A stretch of DNA of 31,534 bases from an uncultured Phascolarctobacterium sp. (GCA_937901335.1 CALCHC010000139.1:1-31534); one strand, 5' to 3'. Positions 23,331-31,421 are shown, numbered from the stretch's first letter. Notes: a model not told the origin generated them from the letters alone. Numbers and translations: made by a program.

Positions 23331-25778
23331 GTGGATTTAGAAAATACTACTGGCAAAATTTTACCGGTTTATATTGAAGATGAAATGCAAAAGTCTTACA
23401 TTGACTATGCAATGAGCGTTATCATTCAACGTGCTTTACCTGATGTTCGCGACGGTTTGAAACCTGTTCACCGCAGAATTTTATACGCTATGCACGAAGC
23501 AGGTATGGCTTCTAACAAGCCTTATAAAAAATCTGCACGTATCGTCGGCGAAGTTTTAGGTAAGTATCATCCCCACGGCGATTCTTCCGTTTATGAAGCT
23601 ATCGTTCGTTTGGCGCAAGACTTCTCTACCCGTTACTTAATGGTAGATGGTCATGGTAACTTTGGTAGTGTGGACGGCGACGGCGCAGCTGCAATGCGTT
23701 ATACAGAAGTTCGTATGGCGAAAATTGCAGAAATGATGCTTGAAGACATCGAAAAAGAAACTGTTGACTTTGGCCCCAACTACGATGAATCCTTAAAAGA
23801 ACCCAGCGTACTTCCTTCTAAAGTTCCTGCACTCTTAATCAATGGTAGTGCCGGTATTGCAGTAGGTATGGCTACTAACATTCCTCCTCACAATTTGAGC
23901 GAAGTTGTTAATGGCCTTGTTATGCTTATTGATAATCCTGATGCGGAAATCCCCCAATTGATGACTGCTATTAAAGGCCCTGACTTCCCCACCGGTGCTG
24001 CAATTTTAGGTACTGATGGTATCCGCAGTGCTTATAATACCGGTCGTGGTGTTGTGAAGATTCGTGCTAAAGCTGAAATCGAGCCCATGCAAAAAGGCAA
24101 GCACCGCATCGTTGTAAGTGAAATCCCCTATCAAGTAAATAAAGCTCGCTTGATTGAAAATATTGCTCAACTTGTTAAAGATGGTGTTGTAGAAGGCATT
24201 ACCGATTTACGCGATGAATCTGACCGTAGAGGTATGCGCATCGTTATCGAATTAAAGAGCGATGTAGTACCTGATGTAGTTCTTAACCAACTTTACAAAC
24301 ATACTCAATTACAAAGCTCCTTTGGTATCATTATGCTTGCCCTTGTAAAAGGTCAACCGCGCATTTTGAACCTTAAACAAATTTTAGAATATTACCTTGA
24401 ACATCAAAAAGAAGTTATTACCCGTCGTACCCGCTTCGAATTGGGCAAAGCTCAAGACCGCGCTCACATCTTGGAAGGTTTGAAAATTGCTCTTGATAAT
24501 CTTGATGAAGTAATCAAAACCATTCGTAACAGCGCAACTGCGGATATTGCAAAAACTTCCTTGATGGAAAAATTCAATCTTAGCCAACGCCAAGCGCAAG
24601 CAATCCTTGATATGCGTTTGCAACGCTTGACCGGTTTGGAACGTAAGAAAATTGATGATGAATACATCGATGTTATGGAACAAATCGATTGGTTGGAAAG
24701 CGTATTGGCAGATGAAAGCAAAGTAATGAACATCATTAAAGAAGACTTGCTTTTAGTGCAAAAGAAATTTGGCGATGCTCGTCGCACTGAAATTTCTACC
24801 GATACTTCCGAAATGGACATTGAAGACCTTATTGCGGAAGAAGACATCGTAGTTACCATTAGCCATCAAGGTTATATCAAACGTCAAACTTTGGATAACT
24901 TCCGCAGTCAAAAACGCGGTGGCGTAGGTAAAACCGGTGGTAGTGGCAAAAAAGCGGATGATTGCGCTGAGCACTTGTTCCTTTCTACCACTCACCATAA
25001 TATCTTGTTCTTTACCAATAAAGGTAAAGTATACCGTCAAAAAGGTTATGAAATCCCCGAAGCAGGACGCACTGCTAAAGGTACTGCCATCATCAACCTG
25101 CTCCCCATCGAACAAGGAGAAAAAATCACCGCAGTTATTCCTGTTAAGGAATTCAAGGATGATCACTTCATGTTCATGGCAACCAACAAAGGTACTGTTA
25201 AGAAAACTAATCTCGTAGATTTCGACAGTGCTCGTAAAACTGGTTTGATTGCTATTAACCTGGATGCTAACGAAGATTTGATTGGCGTAGAAATGACTGA
25301 CGGTAATAGCGAAATCGTAATTGCAACCAGAAATGGTATTGCTATCCGTTTTGACGAACAAGACGTAAGACCTATGGGTAGAACTGCTCATGGCGTGCGT
25401 GGTATTACCTTGAACTATGGCGACGAAGTTGTTGCTATGGACAGCGTTGCTAACGAAGAATACGAAGTGCTGACCGCTACTGAACTTGGTATGGGCAAAC
25501 GCACTGCTGTTAGTGAATATCGCAAGCAAACCCGCGGTGGTAAAGGCGTAATCAATATGAAGATTACTGAAAAAACCGGTACCGTTGTAGGTATGCGTGT
25601 TATCAATCCGGAACAAGAAATCATGATGATTACCGCAGGTGGTATCATTATCCGCATTGATGTTGACCAAATCTCCCAATACAGCCGTAACACCCAAGGC
25701 GTAAAACTTATGACCTTGAACGATGATGATAAAGTAGTTTCCTTAGCTGCTATTCATCACGAAGAAGAAGCTGAATAA
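23331..25778 (+). CDS. gyrA: DNA gyrase subunit A
   Basis: 815 residues from a GTG start with AAGGGTGA ahead. The breakage-rejoining subunit: catalytic Tyr124 in AAAMRYTEV. The quinolone-resistance region reads HPHGDSSVYEA, with Ser85 and Glu89, the usual sensitive-type residues. The C-terminal beta-pinwheel has the GyrA-box variant QKRGGVG. It has its own promoter and a strong terminator, so it is not cotranscribed with gyrB. Confidence 0.99.
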   Translation: MDLENTTGKILPVYIEDEMQKSYIDYAMSVIIQRALPDVRDGLKPVHRRILYAMHEAGMASNKPYKKSARIVGEVLGKYHPHGDSSVYEAIVRLAQDFSTRYLMVDGHGNFGSVDGDGAAAMRYTEVRMAKIAEMMLEDIEKETVDFGPNYDESLKEPSVLPSKVPALLINGSAGIAVGMATNIPPHNLSEVVNGLVMLIDNPDAEIPQLMTAIKGPDFPTGAAILGTDGIRSAYNTGRGVVKIRAKAEIEPMQKGKHRIVVSEIPYQVNKARLIENIAQLVKDGVVEGITDLRDESDRRGMRIVIELKSDVVPDVVLNQLYKHTQLQSSFGIIMLALVKGQPRILNLKQILEYYLEHQKEVITRRTRFELGKAQDRAHILEGLKIALDNLDEVIKTIRNSATADIAKTSLMEKFNLSQRQAQAILDMRLQRLTGLERKKIDDEYIDVMEQIDWLESVLADESKVMNIIKEDLLLVQKKFGDARRTEISTDTSEMDIEDLIAEEDIVVTISHQGYIKRQTLDNFRSQKRGGVGKTGGSGKKADDCAEHLFLSTTHHNILFFTNKGKVYRQKGYEIPEAGRTAKGTAIINLLPIEQGEKITAVIPVKEFKDDHFMFMATNKGTVKKTNLVDFDSARKTGLIAINLDANEDLIGVEMTDGNSEIVIATRNGIAIRFDEQDVRPMGRTAHGVRGITLNYGDEVVAMDSVANEEYEVLTATELGMGKRTAVSEYRKQTRGGKGVINMKITEKTGTVVGMRVINPEQEIMMITAGGIIIRIDVDQISQYSRNTQGVKLMTLNDDDKVVSLAAIHHEEEAE

Positions 25779-25783
25779 AAAAT

Positions 25784-25815
25784 AAACGGACTAGCCGAAA
25801 GGTTAGTCCGTTTTT
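25784..25815. terminator. Bidirectional terminator of gyrA and the gene at 25820-26470
   Basis: An 11-bp stem ACGGACTAGCC (25786-25796) with 25801-25811, a GAAA tetraloop and T runs on both strands. Two converging genes end at it. Confidence 0.9.
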
Positions 25816-25819
25816 GCGT

Positions 25820-26470
25820 TTAAGCTATAATTTTTTCTACGATACCGTATTGGTTTATTGCTACGGTTATAGAAGCTTCATCACACTTCCATTGATATTG
25901 ATAATCAAAATCTGATTCTTGCAGTAAGCTTCCCGGTGCGTGGAAAAGTTCAATTAAATCTGAATACCCCTGCCCTACTCTAGCCTTTTGGATAGTTTCG
26001 GCAGTTATGGTAGTAATATCAGTGTCTGTTGTGAACTTGGAATAAAAGTTTTCGTAAAGAACTTTGCTATCAAAATAATCGCGAGAGCAAGGCCAAGTAG
26101 TTTTATGCAAGGCTGCTCTTTGCTCACATAAGGCAAATTTATAATCCTTCCAATCCACATATTTTTGAGTACGACGATAAGCGTTTTCTACCATAGCTTT
26201 TAAAGCAGCAACAGTTACGCTATCTTCTTTAGAAATGTTTTCCAAAGCAAAGGAAAGCACCATATCCTTAAACTTGGGCAGATAATTTGCTTCTAAAAGT
26301 TTAGGAAGTTCTGCTTCGTTGTGGTAATCGGTTTTATCTTTATAAGTTTTGCGAAGAGTATCCATTTCTTCAACCAAAGCGATTAAAGGAAGATAATACT
26401 TTTCGTGCATGGCTTTAGCGAAATCTATGGAAGTTTTATCAATTTTATCAGGGATGCAAAAGATACACAT
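25820..26470 (-). CDS. Hypothetical protein with N-terminal CxxC
   Basis: 216 residues; I do not recognise a family. AGGAGG lies 7 bp before the ATG and TATAAT-like boxes follow about 40 bp upstream, so the gene looks real and has its own promoter. It starts MCIFCIPDK with a CxxC, is mostly charged and helical (KAMHEKYYLPLIALVEEMDTL), and has no signal peptide or membrane segment. Conserved-looking aromatic stretches are KYVDWKDYKFALCEQ and DFDYQYQWKCDE. It stands alone, converging on gyrA. Confidence 0.75.
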   Translation of the reverse strand: MCIFCIPDKIDKTSIDFAKAMHEKYYLPLIALVEEMDTLRKTYKDKTDYHNEAELPKLLEANYLPKFKDMVLSFALENISKEDSVTVAALKAMVENAYRRTQKYVDWKDYKFALCEQRAALHKTTWPCSRDYFDSKVLYENFYSKFTTDTDITTITAETIQKARVGQGYSDLIELFHAPGSLLQESDFDYQYQWKCDEASITVAINQYGIVEKIIA

Positions 26471-26620
26471 AGGCTTGCCTCCTTTGTTGTAGTTTTAGAA
26501 TTTGCTTTGATTATATTATACTACAAAAATGGTAGAAATTCTATGGGAGTCAAGATTGTTATATCTAAAGCGTTACTAAATTTAAAACTAGTTTATTATA
26601 AAAATTAATATTTTCTGTTC

Positions 26621-26642
26621 AATGTCCTGTTTATAGGACATT
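26621..26642. other. Perfect 8-bp inverted repeat upstream of the sigma-like gene
   Basis: AATGTCCT (26621-26628) and AGGACATT (26635-26642) with a six-base gap and no T tract, ending 3 bp before the -35 of the sigma gene promoter. This is more like an operator than a terminator. Confidence 0.4.
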
Positions 26643-26645
26643 TAC

Positions 26646-26674
26646 TTGCCTTATCTTCATTAAGGGTAGATAAT
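26646..26674 (+). promoter_or_regulatory. Promoter of the sigma-like gene
   Basis: TTGCCT (26646-26651), 17 bp, GATAAT (26669-26674). A leader of about 45 nt runs to AGAGG at 26717-26721. The remainder of 26471-26645 holds only AT-rich sequence and the inverted repeat at 26621. Confidence 0.5.
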
Positions 26675-26777
26675 GAACTTGTCCTGAGAGGGATGAAGTA
26701 CATTTTTAAACAGAAAAGAGGTAATTATTATTACGCAGAAAACGGGTAGTACACAAAAAGTTTTACCGCGTTTTTCC

Positions 26778-27317
26778 TTGCTTTCTACGGAGGAATTACA
26801 AATCTTAGTCCACGAAGTACAACTGGACAAGCAAGAATCCATTGACAAACTTTGCCAATATTTCAAACCACTCATTAACAAAGAAGCTCGTCGTTTGAAC
26901 GTTTATAATGCTTTAGGCGAAGATGCAGAAAATGTTGCTTGGGTGGTATTCCTAAGTTTCATTCGTCGTTACAATGGTGCAGATTACAAGCATTTGCCAG
27001 GGTTGATACAGTGTCATTTGCGTTATGAACTGCTCCATGAAGTACAAAAGGCTGGTGAACTTTGGGACAATGAAGTAGAAGCTGATGAAGCATTGGAGAA
27101 TCAGACACATGAACCGATTGAAGAAGTATTTTCTAGGTTGGTGGTACGAGAATTGCTTAGAAGCTTACCTTCACGACAGCACAAGATTTTTAAAATGTAT
27201 TTAGAAAAACAGGCAAACAATCTTCAGATTGCCCGTGAACTGAAATGTAGTTTGAATACGGTAAAACGGCAAAAGTTAAAAGCCGTTGATACGCTCAAAG
27301 AAAAATTAAAAACTTAG
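26778..27317 (+). CDS. Small sigma-70-like / HTH transcription factor, start uncertain
   Basis: At least 179 residues. The N-terminal helices (STEELQILVHEVQLDKQESIDKLCQYFKPLINKEARR) resemble region 2 of ECF-like sigma factors. The C-terminal LRSLPSRQHKIFKMYLEKQANNLQIARELKCSLNTVKRQKLKAVDTLKEKLK is a region 4 helix-turn-helix (split here only by description; about residues 125-178). No ATG or GTG start exists in frame. TTG at 26778 has no ribosome site. The frame stays open upstream to 26697, and AGAGG at 26717-26721 sits 8 bp before an ATT codon at 26730, which would add 16 residues. It is followed by its own terminator. Target genes are unknown. Confidence 0.7.
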   Translation: MLSTEELQILVHEVQLDKQESIDKLCQYFKPLINKEARRLNVYNALGEDAENVAWVVFLSFIRRYNGADYKHLPGLIQCHLRYELLHEVQKAGELWDNEVEADEALENQTHEPIEEVFSRLVVRELLRSLPSRQHKIFKMYLEKQANNLQIARELKCSLNTVKRQKLKAVDTLKEKLKT

Positions 27318-27326
27318 CAGTAACTT

Positions 27327-27350
27327 AGGCACGTTGAACGACGTGCCTTT
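27327..27350 (+). terminator. Terminator after the sigma-like gene
   Basis: AGGCACGT (27327-27334) pairs with ACGTGCCT (27341-27348), loop of six, then TT and T-rich sequence, 9 bp past the stop. Confidence 0.8.
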
Positions 27351-27358
27351 TAATATTT

Positions 27359-27374
27359 AAGTTAGTACTAACTT
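27359..27374. repeat. 16-bp perfect palindrome
   Basis: AAGTTAGTACTAACTT, a perfect dyad with no loop, right after the sigma gene terminator and 7 bp before a GGAGG. This looks like a repressor operator. The rest of 27375-27547 holds the Lys-rich peptide frame and a weak hairpin (GTGAG at 27462-27466 with CTCAC at 27486-27490). Confidence 0.4.
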
Positions 27375-27413
27375 TAGAGTAAGGAGGCAAATCTTAAGGA
27401 TTTGCTGGAATTG

Positions 27414-27461
27414 ATGGCAGAAGAAAAAAAGAAAAAGAAAAAAAGAAGATTCACCCTTTAA
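27414..27461 (+). CDS. Very short Lys-rich peptide frame (15 aa)
   Basis: MAEEKKKKKKRRFTL and stop. In the same frame upstream stands LKDLLEL, so an amphipathic helix followed by a basic tail of 22 residues would result from a start near the GGAGG at about 27383-27387. No canonical start codon is correctly spaced from that site (TTG at 27402 is about 14 bp away). I cannot say whether it is translated. Confidence 0.25.
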   Translation: MAEEKKKKKKRRFTL

Positions 27462-27547
27462 GTGAGTAATTTTTCGGGAAAAAGGCTCACCTTTTAGAAA
27501 AAATTTTTTAAAAAGCTAAAAACAGACCAAGAAAATATTTTAAACTA

Positions 27548-27576
27548 TTGATTAAATTAAAAGTTTAATTTATAAT
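27548..27576 (+). promoter_or_regulatory. csp promoter with a palindromic spacer
   Basis: TTGATT (27548-27553), 17 bp, TATAAT (27571-27576). The spacer is a perfect inverted repeat AAATTAAA-AG-TTTAATTT (27554-27571), which may bind a regulator or bend the DNA. Confidence 0.75.
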
Positions 27577-27581
27577 AAGAA

Positions 27582-27620
27582 ACGAAGTCAATAGACGACC
27601 ACTTTAGTCTACAACTTCGT
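27582..27620 (+). promoter_or_regulatory. Structured 5' leader of the cold-shock gene
   Basis: The transcript start should lie at about 27583. ACGAAGT (27582-27588) pairs with ACTTCGT (27614-27620), enclosing TAGAC (27592-27596) with GTCTA (27607-27611) around a ten-base loop. The ribosome site GGGGAGGG follows 13 bp later. Cold-shock mRNAs often carry temperature-responsive leaders; that role here is inference. Confidence 0.6.
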
Positions 27621-27644
27621 ACGTCGTAAAAACGGGGAGGGAAA

Positions 27645-27857
27645 ATGATGATCGGCAAAGTAAAGTGGTTCAACGCTGAAAAGGGTTATGGCTTTATCAT
27701 TTGCGATGATGGTAGCGATGTATTCGTTCACTATACCGCAATCAAAATGAGAGGCTTTAAAACTTTGATTGAAGGTCACGAAGTAAAATTCGAGACTATT
27801 CAAGGTGCGTGTGGAATTCAAGCTATTAATGTGATTCCATTGCGACCGTTGCTTTAA
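27645..27857 (+). CDS. Cold-shock domain protein
   Basis: 70 residues (69 if the second of two adjacent ATGs is the start). A single OB-fold nucleic-acid chaperone with RNP1 KGYGFI and RNP2 VFVHY; the usual VFVHF has Tyr for Phe here. The start GKVKWFNAEKGYG is standard. The C-terminal third (QGACGIQAINVIPLRPLL) departs from the usual GPQAANV ending. It has its own promoter, structured leader and two terminators in a row. Confidence 0.93.
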   Translation: MMIGKVKWFNAEKGYGFIICDDGSDVFVHYTAIKMRGFKTLIEGHEVKFETIQGACGIQAINVIPLRPLL

Positions 27858-27891
27858 ACTGAGCATTACCCAATCTTTATGTAGTAGGTTC

Positions 27892-27920
27892 AAACGCTGT
27901 CAAATTTTCGGCAGCGTTTT
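27892..27920 (+). terminator. First terminator after csp
   Basis: AAACGCTGTC (27892-27901) pairs with GGCAGCGTTT (27910-27919), one G-U, followed by TTTTT with an interrupting A. Confidence 0.75.
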
Positions 27921-27949
27921 TACTTTTTAAATTGAAAAATATTTGTGGC

Positions 27950-27978
27950 AAAGAACTGTATAAATCAGTTCTTTTTTT
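27950..27978 (+). terminator. Second terminator after csp
   Basis: AAAGAACTG (27950-27958) pairs with CAGTTCTTT (27966-27974), loop of seven, then four more T. It insulates the dehydrogenase operon from csp read-through. Confidence 0.75.
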
Positions 27979-27988
27979 ATATTTTTTG

Positions 27989-27997
27989 TGTTAGAAT
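27989..27997 (+). promoter_or_regulatory. Putative extended -10 promoter of the dehydrogenase operon
   Basis: TGTTAGAAT (TG, one base, TAGAAT at 27992-27997) with only a T-rich stretch where a -35 would be. About 45 bp ahead of the first ATG. Confidence 0.4.
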
Positions 27998-28041
27998 GAA
28001 AGTGCATAATTATTTTTAAAATTCAGTGAGGAAGTGAAGGA

Positions 28042-29502
28042 ATGGAATTTGTAAAATCTGCTGACGTTGTCGTTATCGGCGGCGGTATTGTCGGTACTGC
28101 TATTTTACGTGAACTTTCCAAATATGATTTACAATGCGTTTTGGTAGAAAAAGAACCTGACGTTTCTTTGGGTACTACTAAAGCAAACAGTGCAATTTTG
28201 CACGCTGGCTTTGACGCTCCTACCGGTAGCCTTAAAGCTATTACCAACGTACGTGGTAACAGATTGTATCATCAATTGGAAAGAGAACTGGATTTAGATA
28301 TTAAATGGACTGGCTCTTTGGTTGTTGCTACTACTGACGAAGAAATGGCAACTTTGCAAGAATTGATGGCTCGTGGCAATGCTAACGGCGTTGAAGGCTT
28401 GCAAATTTTGTCTGCTGACGAAGTTTTGGAACAAGAACCTAACTTGCAAAACGTTAAAGGCGCTTTGTGGGCTCCCAGTGCTGGTGTTTGCTGGCCCTTT
28501 GGTGCTACTGTTGCTTTTGCTGAATGTGCTGTTCAAAACGGTGCAGAAGTTATGTGCGATACCAAAGTTTTGGGCTTCGTTAAAGAAGATGGTCGCATTG
28601 CAGGCGTAGAAACCAACAAAGGCGTTATCAAAGCTAAATATGTAGTAAACGCTGCTGGCGTATATGCTGATGAAATTGCTAAATTGGCTGGCGATGACAG
28701 CTTTACTATTACCGCTCGTAAAGGCGAATACATCCTGTTCGACAAAACCGCTTGCAACAGCTTGGTTTATGGCGTAGTATTCCCCTGCCCCACTAAAAAA
28801 TCCAAAGGTATTTTGGTTTGCACCACTACCCACGGTAATACCTTCATTGGCCCCAACGCTAATGAATTGGAAGATAAAGAAGACCATGCAGTTACCATGG
28901 ACGGCATGAACGAAATCATGACCTCTGCTCGTAAACTGATTGCTAACCTGCCCATGGGTCAAGCTATTACCCAATTTGCAGGCTTGCGTGCAGTTTCCAG
29001 CACCGGCGATTTTATCATTGGTCCTTCTGCTGTTGAAGGTTTCTTCAATGCTGCTGGTATGCAATCCCCCGGTTTGACCGCTGCTCCTGCAGTTGGCGAA
29101 CTTATTGCTAACGAAATCGCTCGCGTAAGCGGCGCTGCTAAAAAAGCTGACTTCAAAGCTGAACTGCCCAAGAAAAAAGCTTTCTTGCGCATGACTAGAA
29201 AAGAACAAGCTGAAGCTATTAAAGAAAACAACCTCTACGGTCGTGTAATTTGCCGCTGCGAAACCATCACCGAAGGTGAAATCGTAGAAGCAATCAACTC
29301 TCCTGTTGGCGCACGTACTGTTGACGGCGTAAAACGTCGTACCCGTGCTGGTATGGGTCGTTGCCAAGCTGGCTTCTGCGGTCCGCGTGTAACCCAAATT
29401 TTGGCTCGCGAACTGAACATTCCCATTACCGAAGTTTTGAAAGAACGTACTGATTCTCATATGTTCTACGAAAAATATGCAGCTGATGGCGGGGAGGAAT
29501 AA
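28042..29502 (+). CDS. FAD-dependent dehydrogenase, GlpA/LhgO-like with C-terminal [2Fe-2S] domain
   Basis: 486 residues. The N-terminal Rossmann motif VVIGGGIVGTAI (about 10-21) and EKE mark a DAO-fold flavoenzyme. The substrate region includes TKANSAILHAGFD. The C-terminal 80 residues form a BFD-like [2Fe-2S] domain: ICRCETITEGEI, then GMGRCQAGFCGPRV. This domain order is that of anaerobic glycerol-3-phosphate dehydrogenase subunit A and close relatives. With the next two genes it matches a set found beside glycerol genes in anaerobes, so G3P oxidation is the best inference; L-2-hydroxyglutarate or another 2-hydroxy acid is possible. No glpK is in the window. GAAGGA precedes the ATG. Confidence 0.8.
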   Translation: MEFVKSADVVVIGGGIVGTAILRELSKYDLQCVLVEKEPDVSLGTTKANSAILHAGFDAPTGSLKAITNVRGNRLYHQLERELDLDIKWTGSLVVATTDEEMATLQELMARGNANGVEGLQILSADEVLEQEPNLQNVKGALWAPSAGVCWPFGATVAFAECAVQNGAEVMCDTKVLGFVKEDGRIAGVETNKGVIKAKYVVNAAGVYADEIAKLAGDDSFTITARKGEYILFDKTACNSLVYGVVFPCPTKKSKGILVCTTTHGNTFIGPNANELEDKEDHAVTMDGMNEIMTSARKLIANLPMGQAITQFAGLRAVSSTGDFIIGPSAVEGFFNAAGMQSPGLTAAPAVGELIANEIARVSGAAKKADFKAELPKKKAFLRMTRKEQAEAIKENNLYGRVICRCETITEGEIVEAINSPVGARTVDGVKRRTRAGMGRCQAGFCGPRVTQILARELNIPITEVLKERTDSHMFYEKYAADGGEE

Positions 29503-29504
29503 TT

Positions 29505-30773
29505 ATGAACCAATTATATGATGTAATTATTATTGGCGGCGGCCCTGCTGGTCTTTCTGCTGCTTACAGCGCATGGGAAAATGGCGCTAAAAAAATCATC
29601 GTTATCGAACGTGACCGCGAATTGGGCGGCATTTTGCAACAATGCATTCACAATGGCTTTGGTCTGCACCACTTCAAAGAAGAATTGACCGGCCCTGGTT
29701 ATGCTTATCGTTGCATCGAAATGATTAAAGACAAACCGGAAATCGAAACTTTGGTTGACACCATGGTTCTCGAAGTTAAACCTGATAAAACCGTTATCGC
29801 AGTTAGCCCTGAAAAAGGCTTGTTGGAACTCAAAGGTAAAACTGTAATTCTGACCATGGGTTGCCGTGAACGTACTCGTGGCGCTATCCGTACTCCGGGT
29901 GAACGTCCGGCTGGCGTATTCACTGCAGGCGCTGCTCAACGTATGGTTAATATGGAAGGTTACTTGCCCGGCCACAAAATCGTAATTTTGGGTTCTGGCG
30001 ACATCGGCTTGGTTATGGCTCGTCGTATGAGCCTTGAAGGCTGCAAAGTACAAGCTGTACTTGAAATCTGCCCCTTCTCCAACGGCTTGACCCGTAATAT
30101 CGTACAATGCTTGCATGACTACGATATTCCCTTGTACCTCTCCCACACCATCACTAAAATTCATGGCGATACCCGCGTAACCGGTATTACCGTTGCTAAA
30201 GTAGATGACAAAATGGCTCCGATTCCGGGTACTGAATTCGATATCGAATGCGATACCGTTCTCCTTTCCGTTGGCTTGATTCCTGAAAACGAATTGTCCA
30301 ATGGTTTGAACCTGGAAATGGCTCCGTTGACTGCAGGTCCTGTAGTTGACCAACGTCGTGAAACCAGCCTTGACGGCTTCTTTGCTGCAGGTAACGTAGT
30401 ACACGTACATGACTTGGTAGACTTCGTATCTGACGAAGCTGAAATTGCTGGTAAATATGCAGCTCTCAAAGCTATGGGCAAAATGGAAGGCGAAACCCGC
30501 AAAGTTAAAGTTAGCGCTATCAATGGCGTAAGAACTTGCGTTCCGCAACAATTGACCATGTCCGTAGAAAATCCTGCTGACGAAAAAGTAAGACTCTTTA
30601 TGCGTGTTGGTGCTCCTCACCGTAAAGTTAAATTGGAAATCAAGAGCGGCGACAATGTTCTCTTGACCAAACCGTTGCCCGTAGCTAAACCCAGTGAAAT
30701 GATTGCAGTAGAAATTCCTGCTGCTAAATTCGACCTTATCGGCGAAGAAATCACCGTTGGTTTGGTAATGTAA
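29505..30773 (+). CDS. NAD(P)/FAD-dependent oxidoreductase, partner of the preceding dehydrogenase
   Basis: 422 residues. A pyridine nucleotide-disulfide oxidoreductase-like fold: FAD motif IIGGGPAGLSAAYSAWE (10-26), a second dinucleotide motif VILGSGDIGLVMARR (about 162-176), and the distal GFFAAGNVVHVHDLVDFVSDEA FAD motif. GCRERTRGAIRTPGERPAGVFTAG is a family-specific block; the usual CxxC redox pair is missing. It starts 2 bp after the first gene. It probably passes electrons between the dehydrogenase flavin/Fe-S and NAD(P) or a quinone; direction is not shown by sequence. Confidence 0.8.
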   Translation: MNQLYDVIIIGGGPAGLSAAYSAWENGAKKIIVIERDRELGGILQQCIHNGFGLHHFKEELTGPGYAYRCIEMIKDKPEIETLVDTMVLEVKPDKTVIAVSPEKGLLELKGKTVILTMGCRERTRGAIRTPGERPAGVFTAGAAQRMVNMEGYLPGHKIVILGSGDIGLVMARRMSLEGCKVQAVLEICPFSNGLTRNIVQCLHDYDIPLYLSHTITKIHGDTRVTGITVAKVDDKMAPIPGTEFDIECDTVLLSVGLIPENELSNGLNLEMAPLTAGPVVDQRRETSLDGFFAAGNVVHVHDLVDFVSDEAEIAGKYAALKAMGKMEGETRKVKVSAINGVRTCVPQQLTMSVENPADEKVRLFMRVGAPHRKVKLEIKSGDNVLLTKPLPVAKPSEMIAVEIPAAKFDLIGEEITVGLVM

Positions 30774-30789
30774 TTAAGGAGGGTATAAA

Positions 30790-31152
30790 ATGGCTGTTGA
30801 AACTAGAGTTATGAACTGCATTATGTGCCCTATGGGCTGCGAAATGACCGTAACCATTGAAGATGGCAAAGTTACCAACGTTACCGGTAACACCTGCCCT
30901 CGCGGTCCTAAATATGCTGCTGACGAAGTAACTGCTCCCAAAAGAATGTTGACCACTACCGTTGCAGTAGAAGGTGGCTTGCTCCCCTTGCTGCCCGTAG
31001 TATCTTCTACCGTTCTGCCGAAAGAAAAAGTTTTGGCTTGCGCTGCTTACTTGCGTGGCGTTAAAGTACAAGCTCCTATCGCTGCAGGCGACGTAGTTGT
31101 AAAAGACATCTTGGGCTTGGGCGTTGACATCGTTGCTAGCCGTGGCATGTAA
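30790..31152 (+). CDS. DUF1667 (COG3862) small Fe-S-like protein
   Basis: 120 residues. Four cysteines C10-x2-C13-x3-C17 and C36 (MNCIMCPMGCEM, NTCPRG) mimic the N-terminal [4Fe-4S] binding of molybdopterin oxidoreductases, without the rest of such an enzyme. DUF1667 genes usually follow the two flavoprotein genes seen here. An electron-transfer subunit of that complex is inferred. Start is supported by GGAGGG 7 bp ahead. Last gene of the operon. Confidence 0.88.
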   Translation: MAVETRVMNCIMCPMGCEMTVTIEDGKVTNVTGNTCPRGPKYAADEVTAPKRMLTTTVAVEGGLLPLLPVVSSTVLPKEKVLACAAYLRGVKVQAPIAAGDVVVKDILGLGVDIVASRGM

Positions 31153-31181
31153 TTTATAATGAAGTAAATGCAAATTTTAAG

Positions 31182-31212
31182 ATGCGTTCCCAGTTTTGGG
31201 AACGCATTTTTT
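31182..31212 (+). terminator. Terminator of the dehydrogenase operon
   Basis: An 11-bp perfect stem ATGCGTTCCCA (31182-31192) with 31197-31207, GTTT loop, then six T. It insulates the rRNA promoter. Confidence 0.95.
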
Positions 31213-31421
31213 ATTAATTAGTAATAAAAAATTTTTAAAACTTTTTGGGATTTTTGCGCAAGATTTGCTGATTTTAGGATGTTTTTAATAGAAAAATAGC
31301 AGTTTTTTAGAAGAATTTTTAAAATTTTTTAGGGTGTTCTAAGCAACAAAACAAGCAGTTCTGTTTGCCAACGCTTCCTTGTGTATCACGAGATTTTTGT
31401 AAAAAACTTAACAAAAAGGTG
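31213..31421. other. Gene-free AT-rich stretch ahead of the rRNA promoter
   Basis: No reading frame or strong hairpin. The last 30 bp before the -35 contain A-tracts (AAAAAACTTAACAAAAAGG) that look like an UP element. Confidence 0.5.

Noticed and set aside
24753..25697. 314-codon minus-strand frame inside gyrA
   Set aside because: Shadow of gyrA; the plus-strand gyrA is unambiguous.
28294..30620. Two long minus-strand open frames (388 and 368 codons) opposite the dehydrogenase genes
   Set aside because: They are shadows caused by the codon bias of the real plus-strand genes; compositions are Phe/Ser/Asn-rich with no motif and no ribosome sites.
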